Shown: positions 26,820 to 35,711 of the stretch, piece by piece
Layout: the number at the start of each line of letters is the position of its first letter
Position numbering within the stretch: position 1 is the first letter of the stretch
NCBI RefSeq assembly: GCF_000334915.1
Contig: NZ_AMSF01000058.1
Span: 1 to 64,000, forward strand
DNA: 64,000 bases
Reading direction: 5' to 3'
Origin: Dyella ginsengisoli LA-4
GTDB lineage: Bacteria; Pseudomonadota; Gammaproteobacteria; Xanthomonadales; Rhodanobacteraceae
The notes under the pieces: generated by a model
The model's input: only the letters and a program-made list of their open reading frames with translations
Told to the model about the DNA's origin: nothing
Database searches by the model: none
Translations under genes and position numbers: made by a program

Positions 26820-27175
26820 GGCGACGGCTCCTCGTCGTGGGCGCGGTCGCGGCGGACGTAATCGCCGGCCATCGGGACGGGATCGCGCGGCTGGGCGCGC
26901 TGGGGCACGAGGTAGTCCTGCAGGCCGGCGCGAACGCGCTTCAGGTCGGCGCGCAGCCGGGCGTAGTCGAAGTGGTAGCGGGCGCGTTCCTGCGGAGCGG
27001 TATTGGCGGCGTGCTCGGCGAGGCGGTCGATCAGATTGAGCTGGCGGGCGAGCGCGGCGATCTGCTCACGCTCCGGAGTGCCCTCGGCAATGGCGGGTTG
27101 CAGGGCCGAGAGCGACACGGCCAGCAGCACGGCCAGCGAAGGCCAGGCGGATGCGCGGCGGTTGGTCTGTCCCAT
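26816..27175 (-). CDS. RAQPRD-family ICE protein
   Basis: 119 residues with a signal peptide (LAVLLAVSLSALQPAIA) and the name-giving motif RAQPRDP near the C-terminus (VPQRAQPRDPVPMAGDYVRR). Periplasmic, function unknown. In related ICEs the gene preceding it encodes the TIGR03747-type protein, but here that gene is 35 kb away beyond the defence cargo, so this is the left junction of the insertion. It is now the first gene of the secretion operon on this side. Confidence 0.93.
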   Translation of the reverse strand: MGQTNRRASAWPSLAVLLAVSLSALQPAIAEGTPEREQIAALARQLNLIDRLAEHAANTAPQERARYHFDYARLRADLKRVRAGLQDYLVPQRAQPRDPVPMAGDYVRRDRAHDEEPSP

Positions 27176-27370
27176 CGTGCCATTCCCAAGTGAAGCGAAT
27201 GGCCTTGATGCTGTGTCCCTTGCTCGGCTCGCGCCGCAATCAAACGGAACCGGTGGTCAACCGTATTTCAGAAGTGTTGCTTGATCTGCTAGCCAACGCT
27301 CTATCTACTGTCACGTAGCAGGGCAAGCAATCCCTCCTTACCCGCTTCGACCATCAAACTATTTCCTTGC
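27176..27370. other. Left junction of the defence cargo; no gene recognised
   Basis: 195 bp between the RAQPRD gene and the Wadjet-linked hypothetical gene. A promoter for the downstream secretion operon would be expected here because the cargo cuts it off from its usual upstream genes, but I see no convincing -35/-10 pair. About 25 codons open on the minus strand (27301-27375) look peptide-like but have no start of their own and may be a remnant of a disrupted gene. Confidence 0.4.
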
Positions 27371-27880
27371 TCAGTCGCTAGCCCACAACCGCTCGTCATC
27401 CTGGGTCGCCGCCCAGAAGTCATCGAACAGCGCCAGCTTCGCCTCGTCCTTGGAGGCATAGGTCTTTGCACTGAAACGGCTGTCGATCCGATATCCCCAT
27501 CGCTTTGTCTTCGTCGGATGCACGCCGAGGTTATGGCCGTCGACATTCAGAAAGCTGTTGCCCTTGGCGGAGACCCGCCACTTGCGCTGTAGCCATCGAG
27601 TGCGTCGGACGGCGCGGTTGCGCAGCTTGGCCTCACGCCGCTTCGGCCCCTCGTAGTCGCCGCTCATCTTCTCGGCGCAGACGCACCCGACTTCGAAAGT
27701 CTCGTCCAGATCCGGGTGCTCCATGATGTGGACGTAGCGGATCTTCTCGTTGCCGCACATCTGGCAGGTCGCGTAATCGGTTTCGTCTGCCGGCTCGCCG
27801 TCGGCCCGCAGATCGACGACATCCACGCAGTGCCATCCCTTGTGGGGCACGCCCGGCTGGTCCCATCGATTTCCATTCAC
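27371..27880 (-). CDS. Hypothetical Cys-rich protein, fifth gene of the Wadjet operon
   Basis: 169 residues, not recognised as a characterised family. The N-terminal half has a likely zinc knuckle: CQMCGNEKIRYVHIMEH followed by GCVCAEKM. The C-terminal half is basic and mixed alpha/beta (RRTRWLQRKWRVSAKGN, then WGYRIDSRFSAKTYASKDEA). It starts at GTG 27880 with GGGAGG 6 bp upstream, 21 bp after jetD, so it is probably on the same transcript. Could be an accessory DNA-binding protein of the Wadjet system or an unrelated passenger. Confidence 0.7.
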   Translation of the reverse strand: MNGNRWDQPGVPHKGWHCVDVVDLRADGEPADETDYATCQMCGNEKIRYVHIMEHPDLDETFEVGCVCAEKMSGDYEGPKRREAKLRNRAVRRTRWLQRKWRVSAKGNSFLNVDGHNLGVHPTKTKRWGYRIDSRFSAKTYASKDEAKLALFDDFWAATQDDERLWASD

Positions 27881-27901
27881 GACTGACCTCCCGATCCTGG
27901 G

Positions 27902-29065
27902 TCATCGAATACTGGCCTGTATGGCATTCCACGCCACATCCCAGCGTATCCGCTCCTGTTCGAGGCGGACTTGTTGACCCCAGGCATTTCCCTTGATCGA
28001 CTGATAGAGCTTTTGTTCGGTACTTTTGAGTAGTGGGAGTTCTGTGGAAGAGTGCTGGTCTTTCTCTTCGACCCATAAATCACGATGACTCATCAGCGTT
28101 GACTCATCCATAAGCACAGTCTTCAGGCTAGGGATGTATGTTCTGGCTCGATTAAGAATGGAAAAGCCATGCGTATCAATGTCACCCCAGTAGATACATT
28201 GCGCCTGTTGTAGCCATGGAAGCTGTCCTAAAACGTCAACCGCGTAACCCAATCGCATGATCACAACCGCCCCTGGCAGGTCATCAAAGGAAAGTCCGGT
28301 TTGAAGGTTCTCAACAACGAAGACATTCTTTGGTCGTATGCCAATGCTTGCCACCTCCTCACAAGGAGCAGAGATATCGCCAAGACCGCCCAAACGGGCT
28401 CTCAGCTCTGGGTCTAGAACGCGCATGCGCATTAACTGCGGCTGTGCCCTCAAACCGCAGCGTCTAAAAAAGTCGCGCTCTCCTGTCGGGTCACCCTGGA
28501 GCGTCGCAACCAAGTCAGAGATGAGGCCCTTTCTAGAATCCAGCCACTTGCTGTCGGCCCCGGCAACCGGAATTTGTCGTGGGTAGAGATTCGATTTCGG
28601 ATTGAGACTGATCCAATCCAGCATCTCTGCCAGCCGACTAAAATCGGCATCGCCGTAGTCAGCGAGGACATCAAAATATCTCGGCAACTGCTGCGCCAGT
28701 ACCGGCCAGCGAGCAGTGAGCGTCTGATAGCGAGACTGGGCACGCACCCACCGTGCGGATTCCCCAATCCACAGGGCAACATCTTCAGGGCCTCGTAACG
28801 CCAGTTTCTCAGGCAGTCGCTGGACGCCAAGCGCTTTCCACCGGCGCTCACACCAGGACAGGGTGCCGACTCCTTGCCAGCCTTGCCATGCACTCACCCA
28901 AGCGCGAACGCCGTCGACTTGCCTTAGCGCAGCCTGTTCCGTCGGTATGCCGAGCGGAACTTCCAGCGGCCATTGGCTCTCGCCAGCATCACCGATCAAC
29001 CACTCGCGGTGTTTGCTCTGAAAGCGACGGGCAAGAAACTGCCAAACATCTTCAGGAAGCTTCAA
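27902..29065 (-). CDS. jetD: Wadjet nuclease subunit JetD
   Basis: 387 residues: N-terminal DUF3322 and C-terminal DUF2220/Toprim-like nuclease domain. The acidic Toprim pattern is visible as FVVENLQTG and CIYWGDIDTHGF. JetD is the subunit that cuts plasmid DNA after the JetABC motor has extruded it. The start is TTG at 29065, inside the end of jetC, supported by GAGGAGG 6 bp upstream; the next ATG would remove conserved N-terminal sequence. The 14-bp overlap implies coupled translation. Fourth gene of the jetABCD operon. Confidence 0.93.
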   Translation of the reverse strand: MKLPEDVWQFLARRFQSKHREWLIGDAGESQWPLEVPLGIPTEQAALRQVDGVRAWVSAWQGWQGVGTLSWCERRWKALGVQRLPEKLALRGPEDVALWIGESARWVRAQSRYQTLTARWPVLAQQLPRYFDVLADYGDADFSRLAEMLDWISLNPKSNLYPRQIPVAGADSKWLDSRKGLISDLVATLQGDPTGERDFFRRCGLRAQPQLMRMRVLDPELRARLGGLGDISAPCEEVASIGIRPKNVFVVENLQTGLSFDDLPGAVVIMRLGYAVDVLGQLPWLQQAQCIYWGDIDTHGFSILNRARTYIPSLKTVLMDESTLMSHRDLWVEEKDQHSSTELPLLKSTEQKLYQSIKGNAWGQQVRLEQERIRWDVAWNAIQASIR

Positions 29066-32000
29066 CGCTAGCCTCCTCTCGAGCGTGCTCCGGCAGCTTC
29101 AACCGCTGGCGGTCACCGTCGTACTCGATCAACAGGACGCCTGACACCCGCCGGTCGCTGATATCTACGAAGCAGGCGCCACCGATGAATGGTTCGAGGG
29201 TCATGACGGACTTCAGCGGCGTAGCGACCACCATTTGAAATCCGAAATTGGTAAAGATGTTCATCGCCAAAGCGGTGAACTCGTTGTCGGCCTTGTCGAA
29301 GGCTTCATCAAGCACGACGGGCGCATACATCGGCACGCCGTGGTCGTTCCCTCCCAGCTGATACCGCAGGGCTGCGGCCAAGCACGTGGTGGCCAGCTTC
29401 TGCCGTTGACCGCCTGATTTGCCAGCACCGCTGCGGTAAATTTCGACCTCCACGCCGCTTTCATCAATCTCCCGTCCGATAAACTCAACATGCTGTCGAA
29501 CGTCGAGCACAGTCTCGCGCCAGCGTTTCTGCTCGGGGTCCTGACTGGCGAGTCGATCAACAAGTCGCCGCAGGGCCAGGAACCGCGCCTCGGCAAACTC
29601 GCGATCCTCCGTCCACGCATGGCTAAGTGCCTGCTGGATCTCCTGCTTGAACTCCTTGACGTCGACAAGCTGCCGGTCACTGGCGTCGATGTGGAGATAG
29701 GTACGTTGATTGGCGCTTTGGTTGAACGGCACCTGGCCAAGACTGTCGTTGACCAGATCCATCCGCTCTAGGATGGCTTTGCGCGCATCGTTCAGGTAGG
29801 TGGACAGTGCCGCCAGATTCTGGTGGCTTTGGTTCTGCAGCAGTTCGAAGAATCGCTGCTCATAGGCGGGCAGGCCATCCGTTTCCAGTCGAACCAACTT
29901 GGCGAAAAAGTCCGCTGCGCTGGCGAGGCTCGTGTCCATGTCCACAGCATCCATTGGCCACTGCCGTTTGAAATCGGCAAAGCGTGCTTCAATTTCCTTC
30001 TCGCAATCGCCGATCTCATCTTTGATCTCACCGATTTCTGTGTTGAGCCCTCTCTCAACAGCGGTTGCTACCTTGTCGAGGCTTTCGAGCCTGATCGCGT
30101 CTGACTGCTTGGTGAATCGTTCGTCGAGCCCCTTGATCTGGTGGGGAGTCAATGGAACTCTGGAAGCATCTTGAAGGAGCGATTCAAGCTTCTGCGTGCT
30201 GTCGTTGATCTGCTTGAGAACTGAGTCATGCGCGACCTTGGCTTCTCGGAGGTCCTTGTCTGCTTGATCAACCAAGTTCTTTTGCTTGTCGATCCGCTCA
30301 CTGATTTGCAGTAGGGCTGTATTGCCCTCCCGCGCTTCGCGAATCTGTTGTTCGATGGTGGAAATGCGGTCAAGCAACGGTACTACATCAATTTCCTGCC
30401 ACTGGAGATTCACCAAGGTTTGGCACTGCATCGCTCGGGTCGCACGATTCTTGTCTTGGTCGGCGAGGGTTTCGATTTCTCCCCTGAGGCGCGTAATCGT
30501 CGCAGCCAGCTCCTGGGCCTGTGCTTGAAAGAGCCCAAGCTTCTCGCGGTTATCGAACCCGAGCACCCAGTTTCGTCGGTCGCCGACACTTCTCCGGTCG
30601 TCCTTCTCGTGCCGGGTTTTGCTGTGCTTGACCTGGCCCTCACGGGTGATGGCTCGATCAGCGCTCCTGAACGACTGAATGGAGTCGACGCACGCGTAAT
30701 CGAATCGTTGCCGTAGCTCGGCCTGCAGCCAATCGGCATACGTACCCTCCTTGACGTTCAGCTTCAGGACGAGCGAGTTAGCGCCGATGGGCTTCGCCTG
30801 CCAGGTCTCCGAGCGGCCAGTTCGGTAGTACACCAGACGCTGCCCAAGATGGGTGTTGTTGATGTAATTGGCCAGCGCCGAATACTGGCGTTCGTCCACC
30901 AAGAGTGAGAGCGCAAATCCGTGCAGTACGCGCTCGATGGCACCTTGCCACTCGGCCTCGTCAGACTTCACCTCAATGAGTTCGCCGACGAAGGGCAGAG
31001 CCGATTCTGATATCCCAATAGCTGCGGCGATGTCTCGGCGCATTTCGAGCATATCGGCAGGAATGCTCGATGGCTGGCGCTGGAGTGCCTGCACCTCCTT
31101 CACCGCTTGCGAAAATGCCGTCTCAGCGTCTTTCTTTTGACCTGCCAAGCGGAACTGTTCTTCGCGGTTCTCGTTGCTGCGCTGCTCCCAGTTTTCGACT
31201 TCCTGCCGCGCGTTGCCCAACAGTTCAGCGAAGGCCTGAGGCGAATCCGGGAGGCTCCAGCCAAGCTTCTTGCACGCATCTTCAGCCTGGCCGCGTTTGC
31301 GCAGGCGATCCGTGCGCTGGCCCTCCAGACCAGATTTCTCTGCTTCCCATTGCTCGATCTGATCACCGCCTGCTTCACGGTGCTGTCGCTCCAGATTGCG
31401 CAAGGTTGTGGTGTGGTTATCCAGGATGCTCTGACGTCGACTTACTTCACCTTCCGAGCCGCTGGCTTGCACCTCCAGGGACTCGACATGCTGCTTGAGG
31501 AGTTCAATGCGGCGGGTTTCGCGGTAGCCATCAACGCCCAGCCGAAGCTCATCCAGCCCATTGCGTTGCAGCATCAACGAATCTCTGCGCTGATACTGCT
31601 CCCGCGCTGGCGCGAGCGTTTGAACCTGCTCGCGAGCTGTCACTACCGCCTGGTGGGCAGCATTGAGTTCACCAAATTCGCTGACCAAGCGATCCGCCAC
31701 CTCGAAGGTCTCGGGCTTGTCGAGCATGAAGTCGCGCAGGAAGGTATTGAGGTCGCCGAGATTCTTGGCCGACTGGGTTTTGTGCAGCAAACGCAACGCC
31801 ATTTCGCTCTCGATACCGAGCAGGCGGCAGAATCGTTCGCAATAGGGACGAAACTCGTCGCGAGCGAACGCCTCGGGGAAAGACTGCTTGAGCTTTCGGA
31901 TGTCGAAGTTGGATTGACCGAAGTCCTCCAGCTCGCGCAGGTCAAAGGCCCGCTCCAGGACAAGGTAGTGGCGTTTGACGTCGGTGCTTCCATTCGCATT

Positions 32001-32426
32001 GCCGCGAAGCCAGAACGCCTGAACCAGCACCACAGACTGGCCCAATGCGTTCTGGTAGGTCAGTGCCAGGGCAGACCACGTTGTCCCCGAGCGCAAGTAG
32101 CGGGTGGCGATCTCACCCGACTCTCCATCCTTCTGTTCGGCCCATGCCCCACGTACGTAGGTGACGAGGTTTCGGTCACGGCCACTGCGGTCAGCCTCCC
32201 GCGCGGCAGCGTTGAAGTCAATCCAGCGAGGTGGCACCAGCAACGCCGAAAAAGCGTCGAGAAGCGTCGATTTCCCAGCCCCTGATCGACCGACAAACAG
32301 AAAGCCTCGTTCGCTGATCGGTATGTCATGCAGGTCAGAAAAAGTGCCCCAGTTGTAAACCTGCAGGCGAGTCATCCGGAATTGCTCCCGGGCGAACAAG
32401 GACGCGGTTTGGGGTTCCGAGATCAT
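29052..32426 (-). CDS. jetC: Wadjet SMC-like ATPase JetC
   Basis: 1124-residue MukB/SbcC-like ATPase. Walker A is FVGRSGAGKSTLLDA (residues 45-59). The centre is a long Glu/Gln/Arg-rich coiled coil with a hinge-like insert (about residues 480-620). The C-terminal ABC signature SGGQRQKLATTCLAAAL (near 1003) is followed by Walker B PVVLDEAFDKAD. JetC is the loop-extruding motor of Wadjet, with JetA (kleisin) and JetB. The stop overlaps jetD and the start overlaps jetB by 4 bp. Confidence 0.95.
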   Translation of the reverse strand: MISEPQTASLFAREQFRMTRLQVYNWGTFSDLHDIPISERGFLFVGRSGAGKSTLLDAFSALLVPPRWIDFNAAAREADRSGRDRNLVTYVRGAWAEQKDGESGEIATRYLRSGTTWSALALTYQNALGQSVVLVQAFWLRGNANGSTDVKRHYLVLERAFDLRELEDFGQSNFDIRKLKQSFPEAFARDEFRPYCERFCRLLGIESEMALRLLHKTQSAKNLGDLNTFLRDFMLDKPETFEVADRLVSEFGELNAAHQAVVTAREQVQTLAPAREQYQRRDSLMLQRNGLDELRLGVDGYRETRRIELLKQHVESLEVQASGSEGEVSRRQSILDNHTTTLRNLERQHREAGGDQIEQWEAEKSGLEGQRTDRLRKRGQAEDACKKLGWSLPDSPQAFAELLGNARQEVENWEQRSNENREEQFRLAGQKKDAETAFSQAVKEVQALQRQPSSIPADMLEMRRDIAAAIGISESALPFVGELIEVKSDEAEWQGAIERVLHGFALSLLVDERQYSALANYINNTHLGQRLVYYRTGRSETWQAKPIGANSLVLKLNVKEGTYADWLQAELRQRFDYACVDSIQSFRSADRAITREGQVKHSKTRHEKDDRRSVGDRRNWVLGFDNREKLGLFQAQAQELAATITRLRGEIETLADQDKNRATRAMQCQTLVNLQWQEIDVVPLLDRISTIEQQIREAREGNTALLQISERIDKQKNLVDQADKDLREAKVAHDSVLKQINDSTQKLESLLQDASRVPLTPHQIKGLDERFTKQSDAIRLESLDKVATAVERGLNTEIGEIKDEIGDCEKEIEARFADFKRQWPMDAVDMDTSLASAADFFAKLVRLETDGLPAYEQRFFELLQNQSHQNLAALSTYLNDARKAILERMDLVNDSLGQVPFNQSANQRTYLHIDASDRQLVDVKEFKQEIQQALSHAWTEDREFAEARFLALRRLVDRLASQDPEQKRWRETVLDVRQHVEFIGREIDESGVEVEIYRSGAGKSGGQRQKLATTCLAAALRYQLGGNDHGVPMYAPVVLDEAFDKADNEFTALAMNIFTNFGFQMVVATPLKSVMTLEPFIGGACFVDISDRRVSGVLLIEYDGDRQRLKLPEHAREEASVEAS

Positions 32427-33130
32427 TGGTCGGCCTCCTCATCGGACTCGGTCTGAGCCAGTTGCGCTGGCGTCTCACCGGCGGCCATGCGCTGATACAA
32501 GTGGGTCAGGGCTTGTATTTCTTCTGCAGAGAAGAGGAGCTTCAGCGTTGGCGAAATCTCGAAACGATCTTCACTCGAGCGAATTTTCTGGAGGATGCTG
32601 TGCTTCTTGATCTTCTCGATGGATGCATGAACACGTTTCACGAACCCTGCGCGGTCGGTGTTGGAGGCACGCTCATAGAGGGTAAGAAACTCCATGATCT
32701 CGTCAGTCGACACCACGGCACGATCGCCCTGCGAGTCCGCTTGGGTCAATCGCTGGCGAAGGTGAAGCAGCAGAATGGAGTCAATGAAGGTCAGCTGCGC
32801 GCGACGCAGCAGGAGTGGCACTTCAAGGTCGCCGGTATCAGCCTGACGGGTGAAGGCAACTTGTACGTCCCGGTCGATGACCAGTTCGAGAAACAGTTCG
32901 GCAAGGCGCCGACGTATCACCGCTTCGTCTCGCACCAATATCGGCCAGAGCTTTGGATGTCGACGTCCGTCGAGCGAAGGTCCCGCAAGTAGCTGCACCA
33001 GGGCGCGCCGGGTATCCAGCGCCAACTCGCCGCTGTCACCCATGAAAAGGGTGTTAGCAGATGCCTGCGAAGCATCTGGCGCTTGTGCTTCGGCTGGCAT
33101 TGCCGCTTCGTCGTTCTCAGACCAGTTCAT
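32423..33130 (-). CDS. jetB: Wadjet subunit JetB (DUF4194)
   Basis: 235 residues of the DUF4194 family, MukE-like. Typical segments are LDTRRALVQLLAGPSLDGRR, HPKLWPILVRDEAVIRRRLA, RRAQLTFIDSILLLHLRQRL and LKLLFSAEEIQALTHLYQRM. JetB is a winged-helix partner of the JetA kleisin that bridges the JetC heads. It overlaps jetA by 14 bp and jetC by 4 bp. Confidence 0.93.
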   Translation of the reverse strand: MNWSENDEAAMPAEAQAPDASQASANTLFMGDSGELALDTRRALVQLLAGPSLDGRRHPKLWPILVRDEAVIRRRLAELFLELVIDRDVQVAFTRQADTGDLEVPLLLRRAQLTFIDSILLLHLRQRLTQADSQGDRAVVSTDEIMEFLTLYERASNTDRAGFVKRVHASIEKIKKHSILQKIRSSEDRFEISPTLKLLFSAEEIQALTHLYQRMAAGETPAQLAQTESDEEADQ

Positions 33131-34577
33131 TGGCCCGCTCCCTCAAAAAGAAGATCTTTGGAATTCGGGCGCTACGACGCTCGTCGTCGCCTCCAACCCA
33201 GCCTACGGTTTCGCTATGGTCGGCTTTGAAACCATGCCGACTGCCCAATGCAAGCAGGCCGACGACGCTGCCCAAACCCTGTGCAGCGGGGAACTGCTCC
33301 AGCACGTCAGCGATGGATGCCTGGGACCGTTGCTCCAGGACCGCCAGCACGTTGGCCTTCAATGTTCGGAAGTCGATCTCGGACTGGGCGACCAGTTCGC
33401 TGACGGACTCCAGGTCGATTGGCGGGGCATCCCCTTCCGCCATTTGGCCGGGCAAAGCTTGTAGGGAGGGGTCGTACAGCACCCATTGAGACAAGGAGCG
33501 CAAACGGCTGCTCGTGAGCTCAAGCGTGTACTGGAGGGTTTCTGTGGCCCTGACTTCGTCCTTCAGGGCGAGTGCTGCTCGCTGAGCGTCTTTCAGAAGG
33601 TGATTGAGTCGGCGTTGCTCGAGGTATTCACGACTCTGGACGAAGTGCTTCAGGCTGCGCGCGAAGGTCTGGAGCACCTCGTGAACCATGCCGCCCTGCT
33701 CGAGAAGGGTCCGCGTCAGCCGAAGAAGGAATCGTCGCTCCTTGGCTTCGAGCTGCCCCACGAACTCCCGCGACATGACGCTATCAAGGGCCTGATCAAG
33801 CGTAGCGGCCTGTTCTGGGTCCGTAAGCAATCGCCAGAAAGCGGAGAAAGTCCTTCCGGCGTCGCTCTCTGAAATCAGGTCGATTCCGGCGAACAGTGAA
33901 TCCAGCACATCCCCCCGATTGCCATCGTTGTCCATGATGCGTTCACGGAGATCTCGATTGAGCTGGTCGAACTGATCGCGGACGCGTCGGAAATCACCTG
34001 CAAGATCATCAGCCAACGTGATGATCTCCCGCGTGCGCTCCAGCGCCGTTGCGTGGGGCAGCACGCGCATCTGCCCCTTCTGGATGGCGTCTATCTCCTT
34101 ATCGATGCGGGCTTGCTCGGCCATGAGCCGGTCTATGCGACGGAATTTGTCGGTGTCGGTGTCCTCGGCAAGCCGGGCTAGTGCCTCGATAACAAGCGTC
34201 AGGCGGCTTTCGGTTGCGGCTGAGTGCGGCTGCTCCAGGCCAGAGACAAATCGAATGGCTTCGACGGCGGCCGTGGAGAGTTCATATTCCTCCTCTGAAG
34301 CCCCAGCCGGGAAGCGTCGCTCCAGGTACCCATCGGCAAGCCAGCTGGCGACGTACGCTTGTGCCGTTTGGGGGAAGTCTTCGCCTTGGGCGCGTAGCTC
34401 TTCCAGATCTCTTGCGATTCGTTCGTGAAAAATGGAGGCAGGAAGACTTCGCTCACTCTCGTAAAGATGGGCCTGAAGCAGGCCAATGACGGTAGGTCCA
34501 GTGTTCGAGGCAAGCAGGCGCCACAGCGGCTGCGCCCGCATGCGCCGGTACGTCGCGATGGCTTTGTCTGCTTTCAC
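33117..34577 (-). CDS. jetA: Wadjet kleisin subunit JetA (DUF3375)
   Basis: 486 residues of the DUF3375 family, MukF-like. The N-terminal winged-helix part begins ATYRRMRAQPLWRLLASNTG and the middle has FRRIDRLMAEQARIDKEIDA and RFLLRLTRTLLEQGGMVHEV. The start is taken as GTG 34577, which has GGAG 7 bp upstream; the longer open frame to 34637 would cover the divergent promoter region. First gene of the jetABCD operon, type I Wadjet. Divergent from the BREX regulator across 156 bp. Confidence 0.93.
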   Translation of the reverse strand: MKADKAIATYRRMRAQPLWRLLASNTGPTVIGLLQAHLYESERSLPASIFHERIARDLEELRAQGEDFPQTAQAYVASWLADGYLERRFPAGASEEEYELSTAAVEAIRFVSGLEQPHSAATESRLTLVIEALARLAEDTDTDKFRRIDRLMAEQARIDKEIDAIQKGQMRVLPHATALERTREIITLADDLAGDFRRVRDQFDQLNRDLRERIMDNDGNRGDVLDSLFAGIDLISESDAGRTFSAFWRLLTDPEQAATLDQALDSVMSREFVGQLEAKERRFLLRLTRTLLEQGGMVHEVLQTFARSLKHFVQSREYLEQRRLNHLLKDAQRAALALKDEVRATETLQYTLELTSSRLRSLSQWVLYDPSLQALPGQMAEGDAPPIDLESVSELVAQSEIDFRTLKANVLAVLEQRSQASIADVLEQFPAAQGLGSVVGLLALGSRHGFKADHSETVGWVGGDDERRSARIPKIFFLRERANELV

Positions 34578-34608
34578 TCCTGTGCTCCAAGTGCGCGTCT
34601 CGTCCGCC

Positions 34609-34623
34609 TTGTGGTTATCACAA
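34609..34623. promoter_or_regulatory. TTGTG-N5-CACAA dyad between jetA and brxR
   Basis: A perfect 5-bp inverted repeat with a 5-bp spacer lies about 30 bp before the jetA start and 46 bp before the brxR promoter elements. It is a plausible operator for the WYL regulator or another repressor; binding is not shown. Confidence 0.4.
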
Positions 34624-34654
34624 CACGACGCATACACGCATCAAAAACAACTGA

Positions 34655-34683
34655 TAGACAGATTCTAGAGCAGACAATATACT
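34655..34683 (+). promoter_or_regulatory. Predicted sigma70 promoter for brxR/BREX
   Basis: TAGACA (34655-34660), a 17-bp spacer and TATACT (34678-34683) match the sigma70 -35 and -10 boxes in 5 of 6 positions each. Transcription would start near 34690, about 44 bases before the brxR ATG. The surrounding sequence is visibly AT-richer than the genes on both sides. Confidence 0.6.
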
Positions 34684-34733
34684 TTCCGCAATAACCCACA
34701 CAAGCATTCGCTAACCCGAACGAGCTAGCCAGG

Positions 34734-35648
34734 ATGTCGAACGAACAGCTTGCAGATCTAACCCAGCCACAACGCGACCGGCTCGCGTTCGTGGAGTTGC
34801 GCGTGCGCTTCATCGGGGAGATACGCCGCCAGGACTTGGTGACGCGCTTCGGCATCCAGTCCGCCGCGGCATCGAGGGATCTTGCGCTTTACAAGGAATT
34901 GGCCCCCGGCAACATCGACTACGACTCCAAGGGCAAGTCCTACGTCCTTGGGCCGAGCTTTCAGTCGGTCTTCGACTTCCCCCCGGAGCGGGTGCTGTCG
35001 TGGCTGACCCAGGGCTTTGGCGATGGCGAGCCAATGCGGCTTAAGGCGTGGGTGGCCAGCGAGAGCCCGTCACGTCTCACGCATCCGGATCTGGATGTGC
35101 TGGCGAACGTGACCCGGGCGATCCACCAGGGCTGTCCGCTCGGCATTGAGTATCACTCCATCTCCAGTGGCCGCACTGAGCGGGAGATCGTCCCTTTCGC
35201 GCTGATCGATAACGGCCTTCGCTGGCACGTTCGCGCCTTCGACCGGAAGTCCCAGGAGTTCCGAGATTTCGTCATCACCCGGATCAGACGCCCCGTCGTG
35301 CTCAAGGGTCAGCCAGTGGCGCCCCACGAGCTTAGCGATCAAGACATTCAGTGGACCCGAATCGTCGAGCTGGAGTTGGTTCCGCATCCGGATCAACCCC
35401 GGCCGGAGATCACGGAAATGGACTACAGCATGCGCGACGGCGTGCTGCGGATGAAGCTGCGTGCCGCCACGGCCGGATACATCCTGCGCAAGTGGAGTGT
35501 GGACTGCTCCCCCGACCACAGCCTGCGCGGCCATGAGTACCGGCTCTGGTTGAAGGATCATCTCGCCATCTATGGGGTGCGCAATGCCGTGTTGGCTCCA
35601 GGGTATTCGGCACCCGATACCGCTGGCGCAGGGGCGGAATTTGACTGA
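34734..35648 (+). CDS. brxR: WYL-domain transcriptional regulator BrxR
   Basis: 304 residues: an N-terminal winged HTH (RLAFVELRVRFIGEIRRQDL, then GIQSAAASRDLALYKEL), a central WYL ligand-sensing domain (EIVPFALIDNGLRWHVRAFD) and a C-terminal extension (GYILRKWSVDCSPDHSLRGH). BrxR proteins repress BREX operons and stand at their 5' end, as here. The only good ATG has a weak ribosome-binding site (AGG directly before it), which suggests low expression. It may also act on the divergent Wadjet operon, since both promoters share one gap. Confidence 0.9.
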   Translation: MSNEQLADLTQPQRDRLAFVELRVRFIGEIRRQDLVTRFGIQSAAASRDLALYKELAPGNIDYDSKGKSYVLGPSFQSVFDFPPERVLSWLTQGFGDGEPMRLKAWVASESPSRLTHPDLDVLANVTRAIHQGCPLGIEYHSISSGRTEREIVPFALIDNGLRWHVRAFDRKSQEFRDFVITRIRRPVVLKGQPVAPHELSDQDIQWTRIVELELVPHPDQPRPEITEMDYSMRDGVLRMKLRAATAGYILRKWSVDCSPDHSLRGHEYRLWLKDHLAIYGVRNAVLAPGYSAPDTAGAGAEFD

Positions 35649-35711
35649 ACAACGGATACCTCTGCTTGCGTCGATCGCGCCGGGCAGAACCAACGAACAA
35701 AGAGAGATGAG

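Noticed and set aside
27301-27546. 81-codon minus-strand frame overlapping the Wadjet-linked gene
   Set aside because: Most of it is a shadow of the 169-aa gene; only the last 25 codons look peptide-like, with no start codon or homologue I can name.
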